From NCBI GenBank assembly GCA_963773845.1, contig CAVZCU010000011.1, positions 744,001-808,000 on the forward strand: DNA of 64,000 bases. Direction: 5' to 3'. How positions within the stretch are numbered: the first letter of the stretch is position 1; every line of letters begins with the position of its first letter. This document shows positions 18,908 to 29,021 of the stretch, one piece after another. The notes beneath the pieces are model-generated. The model had not been told where the DNA came from. It worked only from the letters and a program-made list of their open reading frames with translations, and did not search any database. Source of the stretch: SIAJ01 sp963773845. Its GTDB lineage: Bacteria > Planctomycetota > Planctomycetia > Gemmatales > Gemmataceae. Position numbers and translations under genes: made by a program.

Positions 18908-19630
18908 TCAGTTACCGTCCTGAACAAAACCTCCTGCCACCGGGTCGAAAGGAATCAATCCTTCCGGGGTCCACTTCGCAAACCGCACCGTGACCGGCTC
19001 CGATCGGACTACCTCGTGTGGTTTCGGCGGCAGGAAGACGCGCACGTTGACCTGCACCTCGCGAATAATAATTCCCGGCAGTTCCGTTTCGACCCGCCAG
19101 CGAATGTACGCGGATAGCGAGCGCCGGTAACAGGTCACATAGTCGCGGATCGCGTGCCGCCATTCTTCGCCGCGCGTCGCGAACGAATCGAGCTTCCATT
19201 CGGAATACACGAGGGCGTAGGACATCTCGCGGTAGAAGAGACGATAGTTCAACACATCGAAGCGAACGTAGTGCGAGGGATCGGCGGGCTCGAAGCGGCT
19301 CCGCAATTCGGTTCGCGACCCGTCGGCGGCGACCACATCGAGTGTCAGAAACGTCCCCGCTTGTCCAAATCGCGGAGCGAACAGCGACCACCCTTGATTT
19401 TGTGCCGTTAATTCCGCCCAACGGTCGCATATCTTGCCCGTCGAGTCGATCGCTGATTGAAGGGAGTCCGAGCCAGTCGCTCGTCCTTCACGCTGGTGGC
19501 GGCCGAGGATCTCCTGGGGAAGCGGATCCGGCTGCCGCGGCACGCGTTGGAGGAAATTCGCCAGCGGGAGATAAGCGAGTTCCGCACAGACGAATGCACC
19601 GAGCAGATAGGAACCCAGGCGTCGCAACAT
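18908..19630 (-). CDS. Membrane-anchored hypothetical protein, partner of the kinase-tubulin gene
   Basis: A 240-residue protein with an N-terminal membrane segment (LGSYLLGAFVCAELAYLPLA), then a soluble domain with GWSLFAPRFGQAGTFLTLDV, HYVRFDVLNYRLFYREM and a strand-rich end (IIIREVQVNVRVFLPPKPHE). The W-x-L-F-A-P motif is reminiscent of soluble domains that accompany HTTM-type membrane proteins, but I cannot assign a family. Its ATG at 19630 begins three bases after the stop of the upstream kinase-tubulin gene, so the two are almost certainly one operon. A role at the membrane together with the tubulin-like protein is an inference from that coupling. Confidence 0.65.
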   Translation of the reverse strand: MLRRLGSYLLGAFVCAELAYLPLANFLQRVPRQPDPLPQEILGRHQREGRATGSDSLQSAIDSTGKICDRWAELTAQNQGWSLFAPRFGQAGTFLTLDVVAADGSRTELRSRFEPADPSHYVRFDVLNYRLFYREMSYALVYSEWKLDSFATRGEEWRHAIRDYVTCYRRSLSAYIRWRVETELPGIIIREVQVNVRVFLPPKPHEVVRSEPVTVRFAKWTPEGLIPFDPVAGGFVQDGN

Positions 19631-19633
19631 GAT

Positions 19634-22600
19634 TTACACGTCGAGCGGCAGCCATTCGACGACGTCGAAGCGGGCGTGCGGCGAGGGAGAAGGGCGATAC
19701 GCTCGTTCCTCATAAGGCTCGCGACAATATTGCATGGCCTCGCGGACGTCCGCGGGCCGCAGGCGGATCTCGCGACAGAACGTGATCTCATTCGACCGGC
19801 TAGCGCGCATGATCGTACTGCCCGGGAAGTCGAGGCTGGCATTCTTCGATACTTTTTCGCCGCCGGGCGTATCGGGCACCAGCAAATAACATTTCTCGCG
19901 GTCCCCGGACCCTGCGACGGTCGGAGCTGCACGCTCGAATGCCCGGCGCATTCGCAGCCGCCCATCCTGTCCACGCTGGGCGGGGAATTCCGCCACGTCC
20001 GACAGTGGAAGCATTTCGCCCAAAAACGCCACGGTTTGGTCGACCATGGGATCGGCCAAATCATGGATAAAATCGCCAGACTTCTGGCAGGCGCCGAACA
20101 GGCCGCCGCGCGGCTCGAGTACCAGCGCCTGAAGCACACGGTCTAATTTCGTGAGCTGTTCGGGCGGAATCGTTTCGATGAAGCGCTTGGCGGCCCATTC
20201 GATCTCCTCGCCGCCGTCCGGGAGAAGCAGCTCCACGGTGGGCGAGGGACCGCCGCAAATCGAAGCGCCGGCCGTTTCGGGAACTTCGAGTGCTCGTCGC
20301 AAGTGAGTGAGCCGCTGCCGGCAAATCGCCATGTCGCGCTGGCGATCTTCGAGACCCGCCTTCAGCTTGCGGAAGAACCGCACTGCCCCGGCCTGGGCTT
20401 CATCGGCCGCACGGGCAGCGGCGTAGTCGGTCAAGGCCGTCATCAGCGCTCGCATGTTCCGCTGGTCCTTGCCGCCGAATAGGCTGAATCGACCACCGTG
20501 GGCGCACACTTCAGCCGCCGCGCGGGCCTGAGCGTATCCTTGCTCCGATCTGCGGATAAAATCCGCCGCTCGGCGGACCGCATCCGCCTCGGATTGTTCG
20601 CAGAATTCGATGAGTCGAGCCAGAGCGGCCTCCGCCGCGGCCACCCGCCGGCCCGGCTGTTCGAGCAGGCTCAGGCCGGCGCCTCCCAGCTTCTTTGCCC
20701 AGGCGTCGCTGACTGTGTTCACCGCCATCGTGTATGCTTTGGCGAGTTTGCCAGTCCGGACCGCATCGGCCGGATCGGTGGATCCCTTGACGCCGACCAC
20801 GTTGATCACGGCGTCAAAGGCGTCGCGGGCCCAAGCCGCGGTCGTCAGGTCGGACGAGAGGAGTTTCATTTCCAGCGATTTCAGCAAGCTGGAAACCTGC
20901 TCTTCCGGTCCCGCATGGCTCGCGCGGACAACTTCGTCAATCTGAACGACGATTCGATCGGGTTGAAGGGCGGGATCGGCGGTCGCCTTCTTGCATATCT
21001 CGTCGACAAACGGTGAAAACGCCGGCCCCGGCGCCTGCCATTGCGAGATCAGCCGTTCGCAGATATGCCGGGAAGCGGAGCGCAGCAATAATCCCCGTGG
21101 GAACCACACGCCGCCCGTGCCGAATGAACGGAATAGCCCCGGCATGCTGGAGCGCGAGGCATCGAGGTCCGCTCCGAGTGGAGTCGTCAGATCGAGACAC
21201 AGATAAGCTGCCAGGCGTTCCGCACATTCCGCGGCCGCCGCCGGCCCGCGGCCGCCGCGCTGGATGAGATAGACGGTCGAAAATGGCTGATTCGGCGATT
21301 CCAGTTGCGGTCCGTCCGGCCCGCCGTATCGAGATCGGAACGTGATCGAGTCGTCCGCGTAATGATTGAGTTCGGTGAGTGTCGCGTAGACGTTCGCGCC
21401 TTCTTCCGGCGGTGTCGTGGGGTCGGCCGGCGCGCCGAAATACAAGAATGCCGCGACGTCGGTTGGAAGCTTCAGTTGCGTGAGCAACCGCTTGAGCGCG
21501 TAGCCAATATCGGGCAGGCGCCGGACGAAGCGCCGCTCGCCGCCGCGAGGACAAATACGCGAGGCCGCGTGTCGCGAGCCGACAAGCCGGAATGATCGGC
21601 GGACCGCGCGATCGACTCCGGGTGAGCCGCGATCTCCAGTTCCCGCCGAACGCGGGTGACAAAGCGCAAGTAATTCTCGGTGAACGCAAGTCTTCCGAGG
21701 GCCCGCGACCCTTGCGGGTGCATGTTGCGGGGAATGGCGTGCAGCTTTTCGCGGGGCAGCCATTCCGTCAACAAATCCAGGGCCGCCCGGCGATAGCGAG
21801 TCACCGGCTGCAGGGGAGTTGGGAAAACTTGTTCCGCCAACAACGCTCGGTCCGGCGAGCCGGCCATTCCGATGGCGCGGGCCTCCGGATCGGCATCGAG
21901 ATACAAGAATCGGACGGCCGGTACATGTCGCAGATCGCCTGCCCGGTCCGTGAGACGGCTACGCAATTCCCGCAACGCGAGGAGACCAAATCCGCCAATT
22001 CCAATCACCAAGGTCGGCCGTAGCACTCCCCCTTCGGCTTCCGGGAGATCGAAGCTGACGCGCTGACTGTCCTCTCGGGTCGAGACCGAAATCGATTCTT
22101 GGACCTCGACGGCATAGGGAAGCGCGGTCGGCCCCGTCAACGCGGCGGACACGTTGGAAAGCTCGCCCGACTCGACCGCAAGTGTCTTTGGTCCCAGCTC
22201 CAAGTCCAGCTGAAGCGTTTTCGGTGCGGAATCGTAGTCCCAGGCGACCAATTCCCCCGGCTGTTGGGTCGGAGGAGTTGCCGGCACCTGCATGCCCAGA
22301 TCGGCGCCACTGCCGCCCCGCGAGCCGAATGCCTCGACGAAGGCCTTGCAGCTCGGAAATCGCTTGAAGGGATCCTTGGATAGAGCGCGAGCAACCACGC
22401 GTCGATCGCGTTCCGGCAGCCCGGACAGGTCCGGATCGACGTTCATGTGTTGCAGAGCAAGTTCGCGAATCGTCTTGCCCGTGAACGGCCGCCGGCCGGT
22501 CAAGAGTTCGTGGTAAACAATCGCCAGACTGTATTGATCGCTAAACTTGGTGATGCGCGAAGCGAATGTCTCCGGCGCGGCGTATTGGGGCGAAATCCCC

Positions 22601-23136
22601 GCCATGATGCCTGACGAACTGGATCGTTCCAAATGCTTGGCGAGTCCAAAGTCCGCCACTTTGACGTGATCACCCACGAGAAACAGGTTTCGCGGCTTGA
22701 CGTCCAAGTGCATCAAATTGTGCGTTTCGCCGAGGAAATCGAGTCCGTCGGCGGTATCGGCCATGTAACGCAGCAGCCGATCGCGCGGTATTCCAGGGTA
22801 TCCAGCCTGTCGCACATCCTGAAGCACGTCATAAAGGCTGTTCTCCGCCAGTTCCATGACGATGGCCACTTCCCCATCGAGAATGTCGATGCGCTCAATG
22901 GAGAGAACGAACGGATGACGGACTTCCTTGACGCGCTGAAGTGCGTGGAACTCCTGACGGGCACGCCCATCGCCAGTGGCGGACGCGTCCAGGTTGCCGA
23001 AAACGAACTTGATGGCCTTCAGGATCTTGCCCGGCGCTTCACACTGCCACACTTCGCCAAAGCCACCCGAGCCAAGCGGCTTGATCAGGCGGTAGCCGGG
23101 AATCGGTTCCTCGTCGGCCTCACGAATCCAACTCAT
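19634..23136 (-). CDS. Ser/Thr protein kinase fused to a tubulin/FtsZ-like domain (one frameshift)
   Basis: A protein of about 1167 residues. Residues 1-270 form a Hanks-type kinase: PLGSGGFGEVWQ (nucleotide loop), ILKAIKFV (ATP lysine), HLDVKPRNLF (catalytic loop, with the usual HRD arginine replaced by Leu), ADFGLAKHLE and YAAPETFAS. From about residue 370 comes a tubulin-like GTPase region: TLVIGIGGFGLLALRELRSR, RFLYLDADPEARAIGM, the glycine signature ASGASSGACPDIGYALKRL and ANVYATLTELNHYADD. This resembles the bacterial tubulin-like family (Pfam Tubulin_2). A long helical C-terminus follows. The frame breaks near 21510, where one C is missing from a CCC run, exactly inside the tubulin signature. 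It is followed directly by a membrane protein gene. Confidence 0.85.
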
Positions 23137-23326
23137 TCAGGTGCATTCCATTGGGCGGAGAACCCCCTGGGCGCAGGATCTTCCGCCTGAAGAGTAATTC
23201 ATGGGATGGCGGAAGTCCAATGGCGTCAGAACTGATGCCACGGAAAAAGTGTCAGAGTCCGGCCGAACCAAGCCGACGCTCCGTCGCCGCCAGCAGCGAT
23301 TCCGGCGGGCGATTGGAGGTTCCGTG

Positions 23327-24841
23327 CTAAAAGCCGCCGCCAAACGGCAGCCCGGGAAAGCCGCCTTTCTTTTTGTTGACCGGGCCGACAATCGACAGCG
23401 TGACGGTCGCGCCGCTCGAGGAAACGTCGAACGATTCCACGTCGTTCATCTTGTTCTTGGACTTGTCGAGCGCTTTTTTCAGGTCATCGGCCATGCGCTT
23501 GGCCGCATCCGAATTCTCGTACGTCGATTCGAATCGTCCCGTGGCGCGATTGCCGGACACGTTGAAGGAAAGCAACGTGCTCTTGCATTTCACCGTCGAC
23601 TTCGCGCCCCCACCGGCTCCCGGTTTGAACATGTTTCCAAGCCCAGCCATCAGGCCAATGATATCTCCTTTTTCCGCGGCATCGCCCGTCGCCGCCATCC
23701 ACATCAAGCCCTCGCCCCGCTTGGCAGCCGAGCGCAAGTCGTCCGAAATGACGATTTTCCCTTCATCTTTTTGCAGAAGCCCCACAAGAGTGGACTCAGA
23801 TTTAGTGACCACAATCATCTTGGTGGACGGGAAATAGAGTCCGGCGCCGCTCTTCGTCTTGTAGTACTTCTTGCCATTGGCCGTCGCCTCGGTGCCACCG
23901 GCGGAGTCAATAATCTTCTTTTGATCGGCAGTCTTGCGGAGCTTGATGACGGTGACGTCCGCATCGCCGCGACCCATGAGTCCCGCTCCCTTGCCCGCGC
24001 CCAAGACGGTCGCGACGTCTTCTGGCTTGAGCCCTAACTTGGCTGAGTCCGAAAGTTCGCCCTTGAACGAACCTTTCATTTCGTCCACCTTCTCCATTTC
24101 TTCGACATCCATGAACGTGACCATTTGTGAGTCGGCGGGCGCCCAAGCGAGCATTTCCGAACTGGCTCCTCCGAAAATGCCAAAGGGATCGAAGTAATAG
24201 AAGGCGGCGCCGCCCCCACAAAACAAAAGCATCGCCGCAATTCCGCCGATGAGCGCAATCAGCAGTGTCTTGTTGCCCTTCTTGCCCGTTCGACGACGCG
24301 AACGAGGCCGACGATCTTCATCGTCGGTGTCCGCACGATTTCTTCGGGAAGGCGGAACATCCTCATCGTCGGCCATGCCCCGTCGACGGCTGGGTCGATC
24401 GTCGTCGTCCCGACGGCGGCGACCTCGGCGGTCGTCGCCGATGTCGTCATCGTCGTCGCGCGAACGCCTCGATCGCGAACGTTCGCCTTCGTCCTCATCC
24501 TTGCGGCGACGACCTCGCCGGTCGTCCTCGTCGTCCTCGTCTCGCCGCCCCTTAGCCTTCGGCCGCGAGGAATAATCGAAGTCGGCTGCGTCCACGATGT
24601 CCGCCGATTCAATGTCGTTGATTTCGGCCTTGCTGCCCCGCCGCGGCGTCACCACATAGCGGCTGCTTGCAGTCCCCGAAGGTGGCCCAGATGCAACAGG
24701 CCGGGTGTCCACTTCAGCGGCCGGCTCGGTGAGCGTGAACTTGCTCTTGCATTGAGGACACGTCAACGTCTTGCCGACGGCGACCGGCTGAGCGGATTTG
24801 AGTTTCGCGGAGCAATTCGGACAAACAACTTGATAGGCCAT
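23327..24841 (-). CDS. Zinc-ribbon membrane protein with Arg/Asp-rich linker
   Basis: A 504-residue protein. It starts with an MJ0042-type zinc ribbon (CPNC at residues 8-11 and CPQC at 28-31), then a linker of about 120 residues made almost only of R, D, E, S and K, a single membrane helix (KTLLIALIGGIAAMLLFCGG) and an extracytoplasmic domain of about 280 residues (EMLAWAPADSQMVTFMDVEE; TKMIVVTKSESTLVGLLQKD; GATVTLSIVGPV). The outer domain resembles the planctomycete DUF3352-like or general stress-type surface domains, but I cannot name it. It is a paralogue of the next upstream gene in the same direction. The C-terminus PFGGGF is glycine-rich. Confidence 0.7.
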   Translation of the reverse strand: MAYQVVCPNCSAKLKSAQPVAVGKTLTCPQCKSKFTLTEPAAEVDTRPVASGPPSGTASSRYVVTPRRGSKAEINDIESADIVDAADFDYSSRPKAKGRRDEDDEDDRRGRRRKDEDEGERSRSRRSRDDDDDIGDDRRGRRRRDDDDRPSRRRGMADDEDVPPSRRNRADTDDEDRRPRSRRRTGKKGNKTLLIALIGGIAAMLLFCGGGAAFYYFDPFGIFGGASSEMLAWAPADSQMVTFMDVEEMEKVDEMKGSFKGELSDSAKLGLKPEDVATVLGAGKGAGLMGRGDADVTVIKLRKTADQKKIIDSAGGTEATANGKKYYKTKSGAGLYFPSTKMIVVTKSESTLVGLLQKDEGKIVISDDLRSAAKRGEGLMWMAATGDAAEKGDIIGLMAGLGNMFKPGAGGGAKSTVKCKSTLLSFNVSGNRATGRFESTYENSDAAKRMADDLKKALDKSKNKMNDVESFDVSSSGATVTLSIVGPVNKKKGGFPGLPFGGGF

Positions 24842-24916
24842 GGGATCGTCTCAGCGACTTGGACAAGGAGCCGGTGGAGGGAGTGTTTTACAAGTATGCA
24901 AACTGCGCGCGTAACC

Positions 24917-25980
24917 TCAATATCGTACGGAGCCGACGGCTCGCATCGCCTCGCTGGCCGGCAATTGTAGCTTCGCCGAAACCCGATTGCCGTGGTCTTG
25001 GACGCTGGCCTGTTCATAGCCGCGCCGGATATCGGAGATATCTCCCGAATCCGTCCCGTCGCGAATATTGATCATTTGGCCGAGGTCATTGGTGCTGCGC
25101 TGAACCAGGAAAGCGCTTTTCAGGTTCGAAACGGCCTGCCGGGCCTGGGCGGCTTTCTCGAATTCCAACTCAAAACGAACCTCGGCGACCGGGCCATCGG
25201 GAACCAGCCATGCCGCCGTGCCGGCCGAAGGACCAACGCGTAACGAAAACCCGTCGTCGCCAGCGCCCAGTCGGCCGTGATCGCTCGACGTCATTCGCCC
25301 GGAGGCGCGCCAGACCGGTCCGCGAACCTTGTTGACCATGGACTGCAAATCGCCATTCAGTCGGCCTTGCCCCTGTTCGCGGAGCGCTCGGATCGCTGGT
25401 TCCTTGTCCGCCAGGACCAGCGTTTGGTCGTCGGCGAAGTAGCCAAACTTGTAATTGCCCGTCAAGCTCGTGAATGCGCCATAGTCCTTGCCCGGCTCGA
25501 TCGCCAGTAGGAACTTCGACTTGTCCGGCGCCGCTTTGAATCGCACGGCGCAGGTATTGCCGTTATTCACGGTGCGCGCGATCAGCACGCGCGACAAATC
25601 CGCGGCTCGCAATCCAGCTCGATCCAGTTCCACGATGTCGGGTGGCGCTGCGGCACCATTGCTTTGCGAAAAGCATCGTTCCGGCTGAGTGCGTCGAAGT
25701 CGTAACCGGAAAGGATAATTGCGTCGGTCGGGGCATGAACTATCAAATCGCTCGCGGCCGGCTTGCTCGTATCGCGCACCAGCAAATAGATGCCAATCCC
25801 GATTCCCAATAGCAGGACGAATCCGGCGGTGGAAAGGCCCAAAATCGGGGCCGGCGCCGCTCGTTTTTTCGAAGCGGCAAATTCCCTCCGACGCGGGCAA
25901 TTGCGCGGACGATCAACGTCCTCGCTATATCCGCGGGAACGCTTTCGCGGACGATCGTCATCGATGTCGCTGTCACGCAT
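24917..25980 (-). CDS. Membrane protein, paralogue of the zinc-ribbon gene (one frameshift)
   Basis: A protein of about 354 residues. It begins with an Arg/Asp-rich stretch (MRDSDIDDDRPRKRSRGYSE), then a single membrane helix (ILGLSTAGFVLLLGIGIGIY) and an outer domain with VHAPTDAIILSGYDFDALSR, FGYFADDQTLVLADKEPAIR and LQLPASEAMRAVGSVRY. Domain order and motifs parallel the gene at 23327-24841, without the zinc ribbon. The frame breaks near 25645, where one C seems missing from a CCC run before DIVELDRAG. The ATG at 25980 is preferred over the TTG at 25986. Gene order suggests duplication. Confidence 0.65.
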
Positions 25981-26157
25981 CGTCAAGAGTGGCCAGAATG
26001 CGAGCCCGCAGCCGTGGCTATCGTATCGGGCGAGCAGGGTGGACTACAACCCCTCATTCCGCGGAGAATTCGCCCGGTCGCCCTCTGGAACTGTCGACCC
26101 GACTTTTGGTCTGGCGTACGGAAGTGGCTAAGGGCAATTGCCGACCGCTTTGCCCAT

Positions 26158-27675
26158 TCAGGTCAATACTTCAGGAATGACTTCACCATAGGGCAGCAAG
26201 TATTTCGGCCTTGCTTCGCGGTCCGGAATCGTGACCTCGTTGGGATCGAAGCCGAGGAGATGATACATCGTCGCCAAAACATCCTTGGGGTTGATTGGCC
26301 GATCGATTGGATAACCGCCTTGACGATCCGTGGCGCCGACGACCGTACCCCGTTTGATGCCGGCGCCAGTGAGCAAGGTGTAATACGCGTAACTCCAGTG
26401 ATCGCGTCCGCCGCCGGTGACGTTTGCCAGTTTCGGCGTGCGGCCGTGCTCGCTGGTCAAGATCACCAGCGTTTCCTCGAGCAGGCCGCGTTGCTCGAGA
26501 TCGTCCAGAAACGTTGGGAACACCTGATCGAGCGTCGGGCAGAGGCCTTCCTTGAGCCGGGGGAAGTTGTTGGCGTGCGTATCCCAGCCGGTGTTCGCGG
26601 GGCCAAATTCGTCCCAGTACACGGTGACGACGCGGACTCCGGCTTCAATCAATCTGCGGGCGGCGAGACATCCTTGGCCGAACAACGTGAGACCATACTT
26701 GTCGCGAACCGCTCGCGGCTCGCGGGTCACATCCAATGCATTGGCGCACTTGGGCGACAGGATCATGTCGAACGCCATCTGGCGGAAGCGATTCAGGCCG
26801 CCGGTGTTGGACACCTGCTCGGAGTCAAATTGCTTGAGCAAGTCGCGGCGACCGGTCAGCCGATCGTGCGGTACGCCCGTCGGCAATTCGACGCCGGATC
26901 GACCAATCTCATGCAGAATGCCATCCGCCGGCGCTTGCGACAGAACTGTCGGCACCGTGAAGCGAAAAGTGCTGGCCGCGGTGATGCCGTCGTGCGGGTC
27001 GAACTTGCTGCGAATTGCAGTGTTGCCATCGGCGGATGGAGCGCCCTCGGCACGCGTTGCTTGGCCGGCGAACTCGGCGTAAATGGTTTCCCACTGCCGG
27101 CCGAGCCAGGCGGCGTGCAAACCCCGGTGGCTCTTGTTCGCGCTATGGCTATGCAAAGGCCAAGGCAGGCACATGTTTCGCGGCACGCCGGCCGGTTGCC
27201 GGGCATGTTCGTTTGCCCACAAGTAATCGAGCACGGAACCATAAAAGGGCCAATGGCCACGGACGTCGCGCTCCGGATTGACCGGAATGCCGGACAAAGT
27301 GTAGGCCACGCCATGCGTCGGATATGGGTGCGTCATCGATCGGATCAGCGCCGTGCGATCGAGCAGTCCGGCGATGCGCGGCAGATGTTCGCAGACTCGA
27401 ACGCCGGGCATGCGGGTGGGAATCGTTTTGAACTCGCCGCGTGCTTCAGCCGGCGCATCCGGTTTCGGATCGAACGTATCCATCTGACTGGGCGAGCCGT
27501 AAAGATGGAGGACGACGATCGACTTGGCTTTACCGAAACTGCTGCTGGAAGTTTCTTGGGCTTGCAGTAAGTCGGCAAGCGAAAGGCCCAATGCACCAAT
27601 CCCACCCACCTGAAGAAAGTGCCGGCGGTTCATGCCGTTGCAGAATTGCTGCGGATTACCGAGAACGCTCAGCAT
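26158..27675 (-). CDS. DUF1501 protein (sulfatase-like, twin-arginine leader)
   Basis: A 505-residue protein with the usual planctomycete start MLSVLGNPQQFCNGMNRRHF followed by a hydrophobic leader (LQVGGIGALGLSLADLLQA), and then an alkaline-phosphatase/sulfatase-like fold: KSIVVLHLYGSPSQMDTFDP, HPYPTHGVAYTLSGIP, YWDEFGPANTGWDTHANNF and ILTSEHGRTP. The D/H/E positions are those expected for a metal site. DUF1501 genes usually sit beside DUF1549/DUF1553 cytochrome genes; here no such partner is adjacent. It is intact and ends at 26158 after GEVIPEVLT. Confidence 0.93.
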   Translation of the reverse strand: MLSVLGNPQQFCNGMNRRHFLQVGGIGALGLSLADLLQAQETSSSSFGKAKSIVVLHLYGSPSQMDTFDPKPDAPAEARGEFKTIPTRMPGVRVCEHLPRIAGLLDRTALIRSMTHPYPTHGVAYTLSGIPVNPERDVRGHWPFYGSVLDYLWANEHARQPAGVPRNMCLPWPLHSHSANKSHRGLHAAWLGRQWETIYAEFAGQATRAEGAPSADGNTAIRSKFDPHDGITAASTFRFTVPTVLSQAPADGILHEIGRSGVELPTGVPHDRLTGRRDLLKQFDSEQVSNTGGLNRFRQMAFDMILSPKCANALDVTREPRAVRDKYGLTLFGQGCLAARRLIEAGVRVVTVYWDEFGPANTGWDTHANNFPRLKEGLCPTLDQVFPTFLDDLEQRGLLEETLVILTSEHGRTPKLANVTGGGRDHWSYAYYTLLTGAGIKRGTVVGATDRQGGYPIDRPINPKDVLATMYHLLGFDPNEVTIPDREARPKYLLPYGEVIPEVLT

Positions 27676-27750
27676 GACCGACCCTCAGGATGACCACCTA
27701 TCAGAGGGTAGCCGAAGCGGAATGGGAGTGCAAGAACCGAAGCGATTCCG

Positions 27751-27784
27751 CCCCTCGTTCCGCGCTAACGCGCGGAACGAGGGG
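27751..27784. terminator. Perfect 15-bp hairpin, terminator-like repeat
   Basis: CCCCTCGTTCCGCGC at 27751-27765 pairs perfectly with 27770-27784 around a TAAC loop. It lies 10 bp beyond the stop of the small secreted protein gene (27795) and so could end its transcript, though no T-run follows on either strand. It may also be a dispersed palindromic repeat. Confidence 0.6.
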
Positions 27785-27794
27785 ATTGGTTTCC

Positions 27795-28052
27795 CTAGTC
27801 GCACGCGCGAATCTCCACGATCAGGCCGCGGTGGCGAAGCCGGTCGGCTTCGCGGCGGGCTTCCAGACGATTGCGGAACGTGTCGTGAACTTCCCAGCTA
27901 TCGCGGTGGCGCACGCGGACTTCGAATCGATCGAAATGGCGATGGCCGCGGTGAATCGGCCGCTCGTGGGCTTCAGCGGTAACGGGCGTGAACGCGAGAC
28001 CGGCGATGGCCCCGACGGATAGGATGCTTCCCAGAATCAGCTTGCGGAACAT
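27795..28052 (-). CDS. Small secreted His/Arg-rich protein
   Basis: An 85-residue protein starting at ATG 28052, which has AAGGAG seven bases upstream. It has a signal peptide (MFRKLILGSILSVGAIAGLA) with a likely cut after EAHA-type residues (TAEAHE). The mature part is rich in His and Arg (RPIHRGHRHFDRFEVRVRHR; EARREADRLRHRGLIVEIRA). Short exported proteins with such composition are frequent in planctomycetes; the His-rich segment could bind metal, but this is inference. A perfect hairpin follows its stop. Confidence 0.7.
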   Translation of the reverse strand: MFRKLILGSILSVGAIAGLAFTPVTAEAHERPIHRGHRHFDRFEVRVRHRDSWEVHDTFRNRLEARREADRLRHRGLIVEIRACD

Positions 28053-28259
28053 TGTGTCGCTCCTTTGGTTGTCGGAGCGGCTGCTTGCCGCCCCGTCATC
28101 CGAGAAACGAATCGGTTCTGGCACTTTGCGCATCCTCTGGCGGCAGCTCTCATCCAGCATTCATGATGCTTTGGGACATGCCGAGTTGATGGATTCCACC
28201 TCAGGGTCGTCACTTCGCGCCGCCCGCGCTTGTAGTAAAATGCCAGCAGGAGAATCGCC

Positions 28260-29021
28260 ATGCCGATGCACAATTGGTCACGGGTCGATCCGAATATCTA
28301 TCATCACTTCCATCAAGTGTGGACCGCCGAGATTTGCCGAGTCCTCAATTTCGGAATCTTGCCTGTTGGATACTCGGCGTTAATCGAGCAACATGCGGGC
28401 TCTCCGGTTCCCGACGTCCTGGCAGTTGAACGGAAAATCAAGCGCAAGCCAACCAAACAACCTACGGGCGGAACGCTCATCAAGACGCCGCCCAAGACTC
28501 GCTACAGTGCCGAGAGCGCGAAAGCAGTTCTCGCCGCCAAGGGCAACCGTGTGGTTATCCGTCACGGACTGGGAGATGTCGTTTGCGTCAGCGAGCTTGT
28601 TTCACCTGGGAATAAACACAGCAAGCTCGCATTCAACGATTTCATCGCAAAGGCTATAGCGTTTTTGCACCACGGCGTGCATCTGCTCATCATCGATCCG
28701 TTCCCGCCGTCAAAGCGCGATCCCAACGGCATTCAGTACGCCAACTGGGAGGAGATCGATGAAGTTCCGCTGGAGTTTGACCCTGCCAAGCCGCTCACAC
28801 TTGGCGCTTACGCGGCGGGCAGTGTGATTGCCGGCCTGAATACGATGGTCTACGTCGAGCCAATTGCCGTTGGCGACATATTGCCGGACATGCCCGCCTA
28901 TCTGGAGTATGGCGAATACGTACCAGTCCCTTTGGAGGCTACATATCAAACTGCCTGGGCCAATTGTCCCGCCGACATGCGGGAACTGGTCGAGACCGGA
29001 AAGCTCACGGATGAGGAGTGA
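28260..29021 (+). CDS. DUF4058 family protein
   Basis: A 253-residue protein with the family-typical start MPMHNWSRVDPNIYHHFHQV and an AGGAG site eight bases upstream. Conserved parts are ILPVGYSALIEQHAGSPVPD near the N-terminus, RVVIRHGLGDVVCVSELVSP, KLAFNDFIAKAIAFLHHGVH and VPLEATYQTAWANCP. The VxVxxLVSPxNK segment recalls the core strand of PD-(D/E)XK nuclease-like folds, which this family and the related Uma2 proteins share. Its stop abuts the stop of the convergent GH127 gene with no gap. DUF4058 has no established function; it is frequent in multicellular or large-genome bacteria. Confidence 0.88.
   Translation: MPMHNWSRVDPNIYHHFHQVWTAEICRVLNFGILPVGYSALIEQHAGSPVPDVLAVERKIKRKPTKQPTGGTLIKTPPKTRYSAESAKAVLAAKGNRVVIRHGLGDVVCVSELVSPGNKHSKLAFNDFIAKAIAFLHHGVHLLIIDPFPPSKRDPNGIQYANWEEIDEVPLEFDPAKPLTLGAYAAGSVIAGLNTMVYVEPIAVGDILPDMPAYLEYGEYVPVPLEATYQTAWANCPADMRELVETGKLTDEE

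Noticed and set aside
24249..24575. Serine/arginine-rich open frames on the plus strand
   Set aside because: They are the complement of the Arg/Asp-rich linker of the zinc-ribbon membrane protein.
27751..27784. Certain Rho-independent terminator
   Set aside because: The hairpin is perfect, but no T-run follows on either strand, so it is listed as terminator-like only.
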